Shown: positions 13,328 through 27,000, counted from the stretch's first letter. The stretch: 64,000 nt of DNA from Albula goreensis (GCA_022829145.1 CM040744.1:5491001-5555000); one strand, 5' to 3'. Numbers and translations are program-made. Notes: generated by a model not told the origin, from the letters alone.

Positions 13328-13545
13328 GTTTTGGTTTTTAGTTTTCCTGTCCATGTGCTTTTGTTTTCATTCCCCCTTGTTTTCGCCCCACCTTCCTTGT
13401 TGCCTGCCAAGCTGATTACTCATTTGTTTCACCTGCCCTGTTGTTCACCTGTGTCTCGTTTGCTCGTTAGTCTGTGTATTTAAACCCTGCCTTGTGTTTT
13501 TTATGTGCGAGTTCGTCTCTGTTTCCACCTGTTTGTGGTCCTAGG
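13328..13545 (+). mobile_element. Truncated LTR, same family as 2521-2986
   Basis: It shares with the LTR at 2521-2986 the run of pyrimidine-rich boxes, the 'tttgctcgttagtct' segment and the following TATA-like 'gtatttaaaccctg' (near 13476). It lacks the polyadenylation half and the terminal TGACA. The right side is replaced by sequence resembling a DNA transposon end (13560-13670). Confidence 0.65.
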
Positions 13546-13559
13546 TACTCCTGAACGTA

Positions 13560-13670
13560 CGAGAGACTTGGAGTACAACTAGAGCTTCGAACGGCTTTGG
13601 GAAACAGAACTTAGATGAACGATGCTTTTAGCCGTACTTACGCTTTGGGAAACCCACCCAGATTGATAAG
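13560..13670. mobile_element. Possible DNA-transposon terminus
   Basis: Two copies of a 'gctttgggaaac' box lie about 60 bp apart. Read on the minus strand, 'gggtttcccaaagcgtaag' resembles the termini of fish Harbinger/ISL2EU-type elements. No matching opposite end was found. Confidence 0.25.
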
Positions 13671-14173
13671 ATAAACCACATAACATAAAATCAAATACGT
13701 AAAATAAATTAGATAAGACAGGTAAAAAAAGGCAGAAATTGCAGATGAATATGACAAAAAGATATCGGAAACCATCCATTTTAATCAGTCTACTTAGGTA
13801 GGTATCTTGTGGTTTAATCCACTTGATTGGGAGGGTAAAATTTGATTGATGTGTCGGACTGGTTGCATGGCCCAGATCAGAAATATATGACCGCGCCGAA
13901 AACTCATTCTGACACCAGCTGTTATCCAAACTAAGACGTGTACTTGCTGTACCTCATGCGTGGAGAGGCGTGAGGTATTGATTTGAAAAGTCTTATAAAG
14001 TCTAATAAAGAATCAGGCTGAGTTGTAAATGGTCTAGACCATGAGGATGAGTTGTTTTCCCAATTGAATACACGTTATGTGTAAGAATATGAAATGCTGT
14101 GTTTTTACGTCGAACATTCGGGTAAAAGACATTGATTAAAAAAATACAAGATGATTAATTACAAAACGAACAA

Positions 14174-14204
14174 GGCGTCACAGACGTCAGTTTATTGCGT
14201 CACA
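14174..14204 (+). promoter_or_regulatory. Triple CRE half-site, likely part of CFAP57 promoter
   Basis: The motif CGTCA occurs three times within 27 bp, at 14176-14180, 14185-14189 and 14198-14202. This is the half-site bound by CREB/ATF factors. The cluster lies just upstream of the inferred noncoding first exon of CFAP57 and is more CpG-rich than its surroundings. I searched the same region by eye for an RFX X-box, common in ciliary genes, and did not find a convincing one. Confidence 0.35.
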
Positions 14205-14362
14205 GCAGGCTGAATGGAGCGCAGCGGTGGTTCTGTCTTCAGGTTGAAACTATCGTTTTGCTTTTAGTCGTTTATTTTGGCTCTGTCGTTTTGTAACGCA
14301 AGTACACATTTGTTTTAAATTTGGCAGAATACGAGATCAAATACTTCAAGTGAATTAAAAAG
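14205..14362 (+). other. CFAP57: Inferred noncoding first exon (5' UTR) of CFAP57
   Basis: The coding start at 14855 is preceded by a pyrimidine tract and acceptor (tttctccttgctttgcag, AG at 14846-14847) only 7 bp upstream of the ATG. This implies a spliced 5' UTR. A good upstream donor (aag|gtaggt) has its GT at 14363-14364. The transcription start is not visible; the left boundary given here is arbitrary, placed just after the CRE cluster. Confidence 0.4.
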
Positions 14363-14854
14363 GTAGGTCAGTTTAAAAGTGTGGCATGAAGTCGTTGTTA
14401 TGATGTTACTGAACTAACGAGCTTACTAACAAATTCCCCTTCTATGGGGGTTGCTGCTTGAAGGGACGGTAAATCTTTATTTAGAGGTTTCCCAATTGCG
14501 TATCGCCTGACTTGACGGGAAGTTGAGTTTCCATCATGCCCCACTAATCGCATCAGTGAATTTCCCCCAAGAGCTCGGTCACTGTGATAAAGGTTTTGCA
14601 TGAACTACAGAAAACTGACACAGTGTAAAGAATGAACTTTTTTTAGCTGTTTCTAGGCTATCAAATCCCGAGTTTCTTATTTGACATGTACTGTGTATGT
14701 ATTGCTTAAACTCCAGCTATGTTTATTTCAGCTATTTTTATGATGAAATATCATTATCGTTGTATCGTGCTGCGAGAGGACACATGACACTGAAACGAAG
14801 TGAAAAGGACAGGAGACAGAAATCAGATATTTCTCCTTGCTTTGCAGTTGGATC

Positions 14855-15020
14855 ATGTCGACGTCGGTTGCGGCTACCGCTGAGCCACACTTCGTTTTCG
14901 GAGTGCAGTCTGGACTGCCCCACAGCTTTACGTTTTATGATGAGCACGCAGTAATGTTCCCATCTGGAAACAACTGTGTTTTGTTCGACTTTAAAAGAAA
15001 TTATCAGCGCTTCATCCCAG
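14855..15020 (+). CDS. CFAP57: CFAP57 coding exon 1
   Basis: Residues 1-55, ending in phase 1 before gtatat. It contains the family signature [10 protein letters not shown] and ends FIP, matching the opening WD blade of known CFAP57 proteins. Confidence 0.93.
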
Positions 15021-18000
15021 GTATATCACTAATACAATGAATAGCTATAGAAACGTCTTGCCACTTAACGCTGGGAACTTATTCTATATCACTAACAATA
15101 ACAATACATTTTTGTATTGTTTTTAAGTGTTATAAACAACTGTGGACAGGAATCACTCACCAGGATTTATGAGCTAGCAGGTGTCTAAATAGGTAACGGC
15201 AACTATTTAAGGTTTACATGACATTCGACGCCAGAACAAAATAATTATCCCTGTTATAAAACATTGAGAAGGTAAAAGTTAAGCTCTCGGGAAGCACTGG
15301 GAATGTAAGTCTTTCTGTGAAGCAAGCTTGTGCGATGGTGCTGGGAAATGACTTCACTACTTCAGGATATTATCTTTCGGAGACATTACTGTCCCGATAA
15401 GATGCAGTTCTCCAGTCGTCACCAAGGAGACTACAGATGAAGCAGGCAGGGAAACCCTTTAAGAACCTGCATACCCTTTAACAGCAAAAGGTGTGCAGGG
15501 CAGGGAAGTGAGTTAAAGCACCTATGTAATGGGCGTATAAACTATACGAGTGGGTGAAGGGGAACATGCAACAAAGTAACTTAAGAATCAATGAGCCCTA
15601 TTTTGACAGTCTTCTCATCATTTTAAGTGTATTCATGAGAAAGGAAAAGGCACTTAATTAGTTTACCGGGTGATGTCCTTGTAGCAGAAGTTAACTTTAA
15701 TGTGGAAACATTGGGAGGGTTAGGACAACCTCAGCCAAAGGTTACAAATATGTAATAATCTATAAGCCTTTATTACACACTACAGTCTTCCAAGTGCATA
15801 CAAAATCAAGGCAATACTGCAATTCAAAAACAACGGAGAGAGGTTTACTTTAAAATTCACATATTCATCACATTCCTTTCCCTCTTTGCTGGCTTGTAAC
15901 CACCAGCAGTCTTTGCTGAAGGTTTTGGATGACAAAGGGGAAAGTGGAGGACAGGAAGCCGCTTGTTGAATGTGTTCTTGCTTGCTGAAGACTGAAAGGT
16001 CGTGATGTAAACTTACTGTTTATCTAGCTGATAGTAGTGTATATTTTTCCACTTTTACTTGTGTACAATCTAGAATATGACATAGATTTGTACAGGTTAC
16101 ACAAACACAATTCACAGATACATTTTTTTTTGATGGAACATATGGAAGTCAAGATGAAACCTTTTTAATTGTGACTTTCTTGAAAAAGATCTTGATTAGC
16201 TGAAAGCTGAAGTTTTGGATGTTGCCCACACAGGGGAACATTATTTTGTTCCTAAGGTGAATCTGTAGTAGCAACTGTTATCAGTATGCTTTCCCATTAT
16301 TCAAAATCTGCACTTTGCCCGCAGCTAGGTGGGGCACAGAGTCTATGAATGCCACTGTATTCCACGTCCAGTGGTTCCATTTGTATGCTGACATTTTGCC
16401 ATGCAAATGACTTAAATATAGTATGGTTTCAGGGCTCTTTTGTTCTCGACTACTTTATTGCATTTTGATCGACTTTGCTCTGAGAATATACTGTAGGACC
16501 ATCCACTATGACACACTGCTTGCATTGGGGATAGATGGCAATGTTCTGGGACAGATTTACCTTTGGACACAAGGGCATCTTCCCCCAGCACAGAATGGTC
16601 GCAGCCACAAGGTTCGGTGTAGCATGAAATTGCTTCTGCCTCCCATTGAAAATAATGAGTTCCGAAGCGTAAGGAAAGGGTTTGTGCGTACAATGTGAAA
16701 CAGGCGTTAGAGATAATGCCGTTACTGCAAATGAAAAGAATATTCATCATATAAACTTACATGTTCACACAGCAACCGAGAAAAGTCAAGGTTTGCTTGC
16801 CCTGGCTCTCAGCCAAGACCGGCAGTACCTGGCTATGTCAGAACTGGGTGAGAAGGGCACCATCACAGTGTACGAACTATATGAAGACTACATCAGGAAG
16901 AGAAAAGTACTGAGTGGAGAAGAAACTCCTGTGCAGGAGTTTGTATCCATTGCATTCTCCCATGACTCTCAGTTCCTCATTGGCCAGTCTGGAGAACCAG
17001 ACTGGACCCTCTTTTTGTGGATATGGCAAAGGCAGAAGCTAATTTATACCATTAAGACTGGTGGGCCAACCACTCCTATCTATAAGGTATGTATATCAGA
17101 AAAGCATGAGGCTAAACAACAATTCAAGATATCCGGATATTTTTTCCCCATTTGATGTATTTCAAAGAACCTACGCCATTGTTATTCTCTGAAGCATAAT
17201 ATTTTTTTTTTGCAAGACCTCCCAAGCACACATCAAAATGGTCATCGGAGACTAATGCTGTGTAGATGTTTGATATATCGAAATGACCTTTTTTTTACAG
17301 CTTTCATACAAATTACTTTCAATGACACATTAAATTCAATGACAATTACAAACATTTATTTATGTCCATGGCATAAAAAACACATTGGGTTTATTTGATG
17401 AGTGTTACAGTACATACGCATAGTGAATCTATTCTGAAACATTTTGTTTACAGGTGAGCTTCAATCCTCACGACCACAATCAGATTTGCGTCTGTGGAAA
17501 TGGTGTTTTCAAGCTCTTCAGCTATGTTGAGAGGGCCCTGAAACAGACCAACACCCAGAAACAGGAGCCCCTCAACTACCTGTCACATGACTGGGTGTCA
17601 GAGAACCAGGTTATCGTGGGTTCAGACACAGGCCAGCTGCTGCTGTTCAAGCATGAAGCCCTGCAATGGAAGACAAACCTGGGAGAAACACATGATTCAG
17701 AAAGGTACAGTGATGGAGGTAGTAATGAGGAAGGACTATAGGGGTGCATAGCTTGTGCTTTGACTTATGTGTGATACTATGCTGTTTTTACAGCATAATT
17801 TTACAGCCTGGTAATTTGGTCCTCCAACAGGAAGATTCTGATACAGCCCTACAATTATGCAACCTGTTCAGCAATCATCAAAAATAATCAAATTTCATTA
17901 ATTGAATAACATTTTATAATTCACTATTCATCTTAGGTGGACAGTGCAACTTGAGTATTGTTCACCTAAACATGTATTATTCCTTAGTTTGAATTATGTA

Positions 18001-21000
18001 ATATATTGTATTTACTTGACAGTAATTGGCGAGATTACATTGTTATGATTGGCCATAAAATGACCAGCTTTATCAAGCCAATTGTCCTGTTGTAGGCCAC
18101 CCAGTCGAACTGAATACAAAGCAGATGTTTACCTATGAGGTATCAGAGCTTTCACACTATGCTACATGTTTAAAAATGATGCACACTCGCAGTCATTCTG
18201 TTTCCAGGACCGTGGAGAAGCAAGAACCAGGAGAAATTTGTGTCACAGCCATCGCTGCCAGCTTAAAGGGGTTTGCCTGCTCTGCTGGGCCAGGGATGGT
18301 TTATCTGTTTCAGATGACGAAGGAAAAGGATGGTTACAATAAAATCAGAGAGATCCAGGTATGAGTCTTAGCCCTGAATGAATGATATTCCGGTTTGGGT
18401 AACAAAGCTTTTTCCATTTGTAATGCCTTGTAATTAGATTGTAATTACCTGCAACAAAGATCATTTTGGTTAGACATGTTTTTATATGACTGATATATCT
18501 AACATGTCCTAAACCAGAATCTTAAAAGACTGTTCTTTTTACCATTCGCCAGAGTTAACGTTTAGGATATTCTGATTCAAGTTGTGTTAGCACTAGGGCA
18601 AAACAAATAGTCAACATTATCAACAATGTTGACAATAAAAAAATAGTCAAAGATTTTAGTTGAATTTAAATTCATCTAAGGTTACCCAGCATAAGATCAT
18701 TTTTAACTTAAATGATGCATGTCACATTTTAATCAGAAGACAGCTGTTACTTACAAAAGTGAATGCAATTAGCTAGAACATCTGCGGTAATAACCAAGTA
18801 GTTTTGGCTGTAACTGATTATACTTACCTCCAACCTGTGTGATATCCGGAACTGCTTTCAAGATGGGAGACTGTACTGACCCAGGAAATTACAGGCCTGT
18901 CAGTTTAACACACTACATGTAAATTACTGGGATATATAATCATTTGAATTATTCCTTGACCAAAACAGTATTTAAATGATAGCCAGCATGGTTTTTGCAG
19001 CGGGAGGTCCTGCTTAACAAACCTCCTGGACTTTTTTGAGGAAGCTACATTGTGTTTGGATTCAAAACAAGCATATGACATCATCTATTTGGACTTCCAA
19101 AAGGCATTTGACAAGGTACCACACTAGAGGGTCATAGTGAAAGTGAAACCTGTAGGAATTACAGGAACTATCACTGAGTGGGTTCATAGTTGGTTATGTG
19201 GTAGAAAGCAGAGTGTAACTGTGGGAGGAATTGAATCAGAGCATGGTTCTGTACTGAGTGGAGTCCCACAGAGGTCAGTGTTGGGGCTTTTGCTCTTCCT
19301 TATATACTTACTTGATATTGATGCAGAGGTTAGTAGTAAAATAGTAAAATTTGCATATGACACAAAACTAGGGGGCATAGCCAACAGCATAGAGTCAACT
19401 AAGTTATTACACAAAAACTTCAACAGAATGCAAAAGTGGGCAGATACCTGGCAGATGACACTCAATGTAGCCAAATTTAAAGTCTTGCATGTGGGAAATT
19501 AGAACAAGGCTACTTAGACAAGAGTATGTCATGGGAGGAACAAAATTGGAATGTGTTCAATTTGAAAAGGATTTGGGATCGTAATTGACCAAGGCATAAC
19601 AGGCAGTGTGTTGTAGCGGTAAAAAGGGCCAACATGATGCTTTGATTTATAGCAAAACATTGATTATAAATCTAAGGAGGTTATATTAAAATGATACAAT
19701 GCTTTGGTAAGACCTCACCTGGAATATTGTGTGCATTTCTGGGCTCCACACGATGAGAAAGATATTGAGGTGCTTGGAAAAAGCAGAAAAAGGGCTATGA
19801 AAATGATTCTTGGCATTCAATATAAAGGCTAGGAAAGACTGAAGTTACTTAACCTATTTAGACTTAGTGAAAAGAGAGTTAGAGGTGATCTAATAGAGGT
19901 TTTTAAATTTGTAAAAGGGCTAAACTAGTTAACTACAATATATTTTAGAGTTAGTTCAGTCAGTAGAACAAGGGGACACACATGGAAATTGGTTAAGAGT
20001 AAGTTCTACACTAAGGAAGTACTGTTATACACAAAAAGTTATCAATAACATCAATACCTGAAATAGGTTTACAAGTCATGTAATTTAGGCAGAGACCCTT
20101 CCTGTGTTCAAGGCCAGACTTGACAAAGCCTTGATATATTCTTTGTGGTAAGAAATGGCAAGCTTTATTGGGCCGAATGGTCTGTTCTCGTCATGACATG
20201 TTATTATGTAAACAAGCTTAACAACATTTTTGTTTGTCAAAAAAGCACTCAAGATACCTCAAGATACATAAAACAAACAATATAGCAATGGCAGTCCTTA
20301 AAAGATTATTTCTATGCCATAACCTTCATTCTGTTGCTTTGTTGTAGAACTATTTTTTCTGTTGCTGTATAGCTCTGCACAACAGCTGCATAATTTGTTT
20401 TTGTTGCTTGACTGAACAGAGGTCTAAAACTCTAAAATTTTGAACCAGCCCTTTAAGAACAGTTGTACACATTGTCAGTATCTGTTACTATTATGTGCAG
20501 ATTGAACTCAGTAGTTTTGCAGTGGTTTATGTATATATTTTCCAGATACCTGAAGATCCATGTTGTACTGACCCCAGCCAAGCACAGAAGCAGGAAATTG
20601 TCTCCCTGTGCTTCAGTCCTTCACAGAAAAGCTTGGCAGCCTGCACTGACTGTGGCCAGCTTTACAGAATCAACCTGACTTTGGTACTGAGGCAATCAAC
20701 GTAATGGCTTTACCTCATAAGGCACAGCTGCCATTGTGGGTCAGAGAATCCATGCTAAGCTGGTTATCGCTGTATTTTTTTCAGGAGAAAGAAAAGCCCC
20801 ATTTTGATTTCCTTTCCCACTCCTCCCACTATGGTGCGGTCACAGGCCTGTCCACGTGCATTCAGAAACCGCTCCTTGCCACCTGTTCGTTGGACCGTTC
20901 CGTCCGCATTTGGAACTTTGAGACGAAGTAAGGTCAACCACTGTGCAAGCCCTCATCACGGTCTAATGTTCCTCTACCGCAGTGTCACACCTAATCCACT

Positions 21001-24000
21001 CTGTTTATAGTACTGGGTTCATTGTAACCAAAAGGATAGTGGCAAGGGGTGTCAAGTTTAAAAGCAAAGTAGAGGAACATGGGGTTAATATGTACTTTTC
21101 TTATGATATGTAAGGTATCACGTAGAAAATGTTGAATTAAGCATTTGGATTATGATTTAATAACTGTATATTTAATGTGTGTAGTATCGTATAAGTGTAT
21201 AGATGTGTTAATATTTGAGAGACATTCATTGATATTTTATATTTTGTTACGCTCTCCAAGCACGCTGGAGTTCAGCAAGGCGTTTACTGAAGTGCCTCGC
21301 AGTATTGCGCTCCACCCCACCGGACTCTCTGTGCTGGTGGTCTTCTTCAAAAAGTTGATCTGGCTCAATCTCTTGATTGATGATTGCAGGACCTTCAAAG
21401 AATTCTCTTTGTCTGGGTGTACAGAGGTAGGTCTTGGGGAATTTTTGCCCACGTGAGCATTTTGCAATGATTTTTTTTTTCCTTTTTATTTTGCTTTTTT
21501 CATGATGAGAACGAGCCATTCGGTCCAACTAAGCTTGTCGTTGCAACTAAGAAATGTCCAAGACATCATTAAGTCTAGCCTTGAACACAGCCAAGGTCGC
21601 TGCTTCAGCCACATTACCTGAAAACCTATTCCGTGTATTGATAAGCCTAAAATAATACTTTGTCATATCACTGCAGAACTTACTCTAAACTAATTTCTAT
21701 TTATGCCCCCTTGTTCTACAGATTGAACTCACCCTAAAAATGTAGTTAACCTTATTTAGCCCTTTTATACATTTAAAAACCTCTATCAGATCACCTCCAA
21801 CTCTCCTTTCACAAAGTCAGAATAGGTTAAGTAACAATCTTTCCTTGTAGGTATTATATTACATGCCAAGAATCAGTCTTGTAGCCTTTCTTAGTACTTT
21901 TTCAAGACCCTCAATATCTTTCTTATCGTGTGGTGCCCAGAACTGCACACAATATTCCAAGTGAGGTCTGACTAAAGCATCGTGTTATTTTAATATAACC
22001 TTGCCAGATTTTGTGAAGTAGTCTTGTCTAAGGTTCTTATTTCCAACATTCAGACATTTAGCTACAGTGAATGTCATCTGCCAGGTATCTGCCCACTTTT
22101 GGATTCTGTTGAAGTTTTCGTGTATTAACTTAGTTGACTCTATGCTGTTGGCTATGCCCCCTAGTTTTGTGTCATATGCAAATTTTACTATTTTACTACT
22201 AACCTCTGCATCAATGTCATGTAAGTATATAAGGAAGAGCAAAAGCCCCAACACTGACCTCTGTGGGACTCCACTCAGTACAGAACCATGCTCTGATTCA
22301 ATTCCTCCCACAGTTACACTCTGTTTTCTACCACATAACCAACTATGAACCCACTCAGTGATAGTTCCTGTAATTCCTACAGGTTTCACTTTCACTATGA
22401 CCCTCTTGTGTGGTACCTTGTCAAATGCCTTTTGGAAGTCCAAATAGATGATGCCATATGCTTTTTTTGAATCCAAACAAAATTAGCTTCCTCAGAAATA
22501 TACTTGTTATTCAGGACCTCCTGCTACAAAACCATGCTGGCTATCATTTGCTTGATTCATAAAGATAGATTCCACTATTTTAGATGTAATACCTGTTTAT
22601 CGTTTATCAACTGGGTACTGTGTGATGTTTTTTCCTTCAGTGTGCCTTCAGTAATGGAGGACACATGTTTGCGGTCGTCCATGGAACCACGATTCATCTT
22701 TACTCCACGATGACTGCTGAAAATATCCTGAACCTGCAGGGTCACAAAAAAAATGTAAGACGGTAGCTTATACAGCTTGGTAGTAATCAACAAATGCTGA
22801 AATTATGTTAAAAGTCGAGGTCGACTGATTTTTATGGATTTTTCAGGGCTGGAACAGATATTTAGGAAAGTGAAAACAGATCATGATTAGAAGTCTAATG
22901 ATATTTAATTTCATTATTATTATTATTATTATTTTTTACAAAACAAACACAAAGAACACCATTATACTTAATGTCAAATAAGCTTAGTTTGAAATATATC
23001 AGCAAAATCAATTGATTATAGTAAATAAAATATGAGATAATATAAAGATTAATCAAAATAAAACATGATCAGTCTGCAATAAATAATGAACAATAATTTG
23101 AGCTTCAAACAAGCTTTAGGATGTTGCAGTGTGGAAATACTGTGTAAGGAAATCCTAGTCATTCATCCACAAGCAGGTAGGATATGTATGGAACACACAG
23201 TTTTTGCTATAATGGATTTACATATCTACTGATTATAGATTGTTTCTAATCGGTCCTGTTTAACTGGACAAACTGATTTACTGGTCGACCTCTGGCATAA
23301 GGTAACACTTGGCTGGCAAGGCTGGCCTGCTTAAATGGCTGCATGTCAATGGCTGAGATATTGTGATACTCCGTCTCAGGTGCGGCTCATCATTTGGAGT
23401 GAGGATGACAGCAGGTTGGTGTCACGTGATGCAGACGGCGCTGTTTACGAATGGAACATCCACAGCAGCAAGCTAGAGTCGGAGATCGTTCACAAGTCCT
23501 ACATGTACACCAGTGTTGCTTTATCCCCTGATGCCAAGACCATCTTCGTTATGGGGACAGACTTTACCCTCAAACAGATTCAGGAGACCAAGGTATGACA
23601 GGATTTTTCATAATCAAAACTGTGTCAATTTCACATAAGTAGAATGACAGTTATGTGCCAGCAACATTTACATTCTAAACTTGTATTTACTTTGCCGTGA
23701 CAAAGACATCACCCTGTTCTGTTTTCAGATAAATGATGTACCAAATAGTCAATGTCATGGTCTTTTTTATCATTAAGCCAAGAAATGGAACTGTAAAAAC
23801 TGAACCTTTCATCTTCAGAGAGTCAATTCATTGACTTCCTTGAGTTCAACATTGGCTGAGACCTTTGAATTCACATGCCGCTAACTTTTCCCTTCTCGGA
23901 ATATAAGTAAGGCTTTTCAGCCCACATAGACTAAAACAGCAGCATCCTTTTAAATCTGATGAAACTGGACAAAAGTGTCCTCATGTGACTCCAGAGGAAG

Positions 24001-27000
24001 TGGCCACACACAACTCCCCTGATTCATATGGCAACACAGCCCTCATTACTTTTCACGTTGCTGTATATTGAGATTACAAACCTGCAGATGCCCGGGTGGC
24101 CACCAGAGGTAGCTAGAGAGCAATTGAACCGAGGAGTAAACATCTTCATTGCTGCCTCATGAATGTGGAATTCAAGCTACATACGGTATTCTGATTCTTA
24201 ACAATTGTTCAGCAGTGGACTTTTTATGAACAGCGTTAATGTTTACAGGAATGGGACCAGTTCAATTTTGCTGTTTCTGCATTTAACTTGGGTATTCAAA
24301 TAGATGGGAATCGACTGTGCCGGAAGTTTATCAAATACTCTCACAGTACTGTTGATATTTGTGTCATAGATCCTGTCAGAAGTGCCAACTGGCGATGTGA
24401 CCTACACCACCATTACCGTGTCTCGCTCTGGGAAAGTGCTGTTCTGTGGCACGTCTGTGGGAACTGTCACGATCATATCATGCCCTTTGTTTGAACCGAA
24501 GAACTTGTTCCAGTACCAGGGCCGGGGCCATACTGCGCCTATCACAAAGGTGCTTGTCCCTTTCACTATTTCACATAGTACATGCAGTAAAGCTCACAGA
24601 ATGCATGCTTAATGCAAAGCGCTAATGCTAGGCATGTGCAAAGGGTTTTTTCAGAGATTTTTGCTTGGGCTGAGGGAGCAAGCAAGGGAAATATAAGCTG
24701 GTTTCGCAGAGGTACCCAAACTTGATTCATTTTGGCTCCAGGTCTTTGGTTGTTTTTCTTTGCTAGCACCTAACTTCTTTTTGCATTTGATGTACATCTC
24801 TGTATTGTTTGGTTCTGTTTTCAAGATGATATATCCTTTTAAAGAGAGCTTCAAAATCAGCTCATGTACCAACACTGCAGAAGCCAAATCAGTAGTTGCA
24901 TAAATGCTGATATTCTGTGACCATACAAAACAATATGAATCTCAAATTCTCTATGTTTCCAGATCTGTGTCACATACGATGACCAGTTCCTTCTGACCAC
25001 GTCAGAAGATGGCAGCGTGCTCATTTGGAGGATAATCTGGAACAGTTATTACCAGAAGAAGGACAGCGAGTTGTGTTATTTGGAGGAGATCTTCATCACC
25101 AAGTCTGACTTGGAAAAGAAAGTACTGATTTACTCAAACTACAGGGCAGAACATTTTGTAACCAGCACATTTCATAGTGTCACACATTCAGAATAAATAC
25201 ATAATACAAAGGTATGGAAGCTAGGGTTTCTGCTTTTTATCACCTTTTCAGAATCGGCTCATGAAAGACCTGCAGATTAAAGTGAAGGAGCTTAAAATAG
25301 AGACCAGGTTTCAGCTTAGACTTAAGGACATAGAGCATGAAAGGGACACAAGAATTGCGACTGAAAAATACACACAGGAGATTGATTGCCTGAAGAAAGA
25401 GAATGAGGTGAAGTGAAATTAAATTAATCAGTTTGCAACAATAATTAGATGAAATTAGTCTTTTCATTCATTCATTCATTCATTCATTGTCTTTGCAATC
25501 CCTTGCAGGCTCTTAGGGTGGAGAAAAAGAGGTTTGAGGTATTTCACAATGAATCAATCGAAGCAATTACTGAGAAGAGCTCCAAAGATCTTAAGATTAT
25601 ACGTAAGCACATGCAGCCAGCTGTTCGCTAATAACCAGAATCTGTCATAGACACCACTCATATAGTGTGAAGGACCTTTTTCATCAGCTCCACAATAGCA
25701 TTGTAGTCAAAATGCACTTAAGATGCTGATAGTTGAGAAATACTATATATATAAATATATGGCTAAAATAAACTATGGTTTACAGCTATAAAAAAACATC
25801 TCACCAGTATTACAAAATACTGTGACGTACCCTTTCACCTTAATACAGTTTGAGCTTTCCAGTGCTCTTTTCTTCCTCGCTCTCACATCTCTCCAGAGGC
25901 GGATACATTTCGAAAGTTGACAAAGGAGTACGAGATGTCCCATATGCTGCAGCTGAAGTCCCAACAAAAGTTGGACGAGTACGAGAAGAAGCTACAAAAA
26001 TCAGAGGAGAGTCACAAGCGGGAGCTTGAGAAACTCATGAAACGATATGAATCCAAGCTCAGGAGAACTTCCTTAAGCTCACAGAGGTGAATATTGAGAC
26101 GTGTCAGACTGGGCATTCATGTATGAGTGTGACGGCTTGTGGTCCTTCCATTAAAGGCATTTATTAGACGCTGTTATCCACAGCGACTTACAAGGCAAAG
26201 TGCATATGAAAAGTGTAAAAGAGCGCAAAGATAAACTGTAGAGAGATGAAGTCCCAAGTGTCAAGGGTGACAGAATAGATCAGGACCCCCCTATAGACTA
26301 ATGTAGTAAATCTAGTAAAGGAGAAAATTAAATTAACAATCTAGGTTAAAAATGAATTGTCCATGCTATTGTGCAGTTTAAAACAAATGGTTTTTCAATC
26401 GCAATAATCAGCTGACACAATTTCTCTGTCCCAGGACAGCTGCAATATCCGTAAGGGCCCTTCAGAGTTTAAATACTAAAGTTGTTACTAAAACGTTACC
26501 ATTGCATTGGTAGGTTTGCTATGGGATTTCCTCAGTCTTGGCTTGAAAGGGCTGCAGCATTGGTCTTATTGCAGTAAAGCATCTCCATTAAAGGGACACG
26601 AATGCTGAAACTAGAGTCAAGGGGCTGTCATGTTGGCCTGCTGATTAGAAGGCAGAGATAACGTAATCAACAGAACCATGTTCTACACCAGAACAATAGG
26701 AGGTCCAGATTCTGAATGGAGTCATATTTCAACACCTCTGGAAATACCAGTGGCAGGTTCCATTTTTTTTGTGGAAAAAAGATCAGTTCTTCTGTTCCAC
26801 AGATATTTCTCACATAGGCCTGTATTTATTAATTTTGATTGGTTCTGTAATAACCCAGGAGAAATGGAGTTATACTCGTAAAAATCTAGAGCTATGATCT
26901 GAATATTCTATACTATACTAAAATAGATTAAATAAGGATTTCTGCTTTAAAACTGAATTTGCACCTCTGTGCCCTTCCTGTGTCCTGCCTTCCTCAGAGT

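Noticed and set aside
18600-18660. Short inverted repeat gtcaacatt/aatgttgac in intron 4
   Set aside because: Only 9-bp arms in AT-rich DNA; resembles a MITE fragment but too short to classify.
19137-19502. 121-codon frame as a host gene
   Set aside because: It is the reverse-transcriptase segment of a dead LINE inside intron 4, with the active-site Asp lost.
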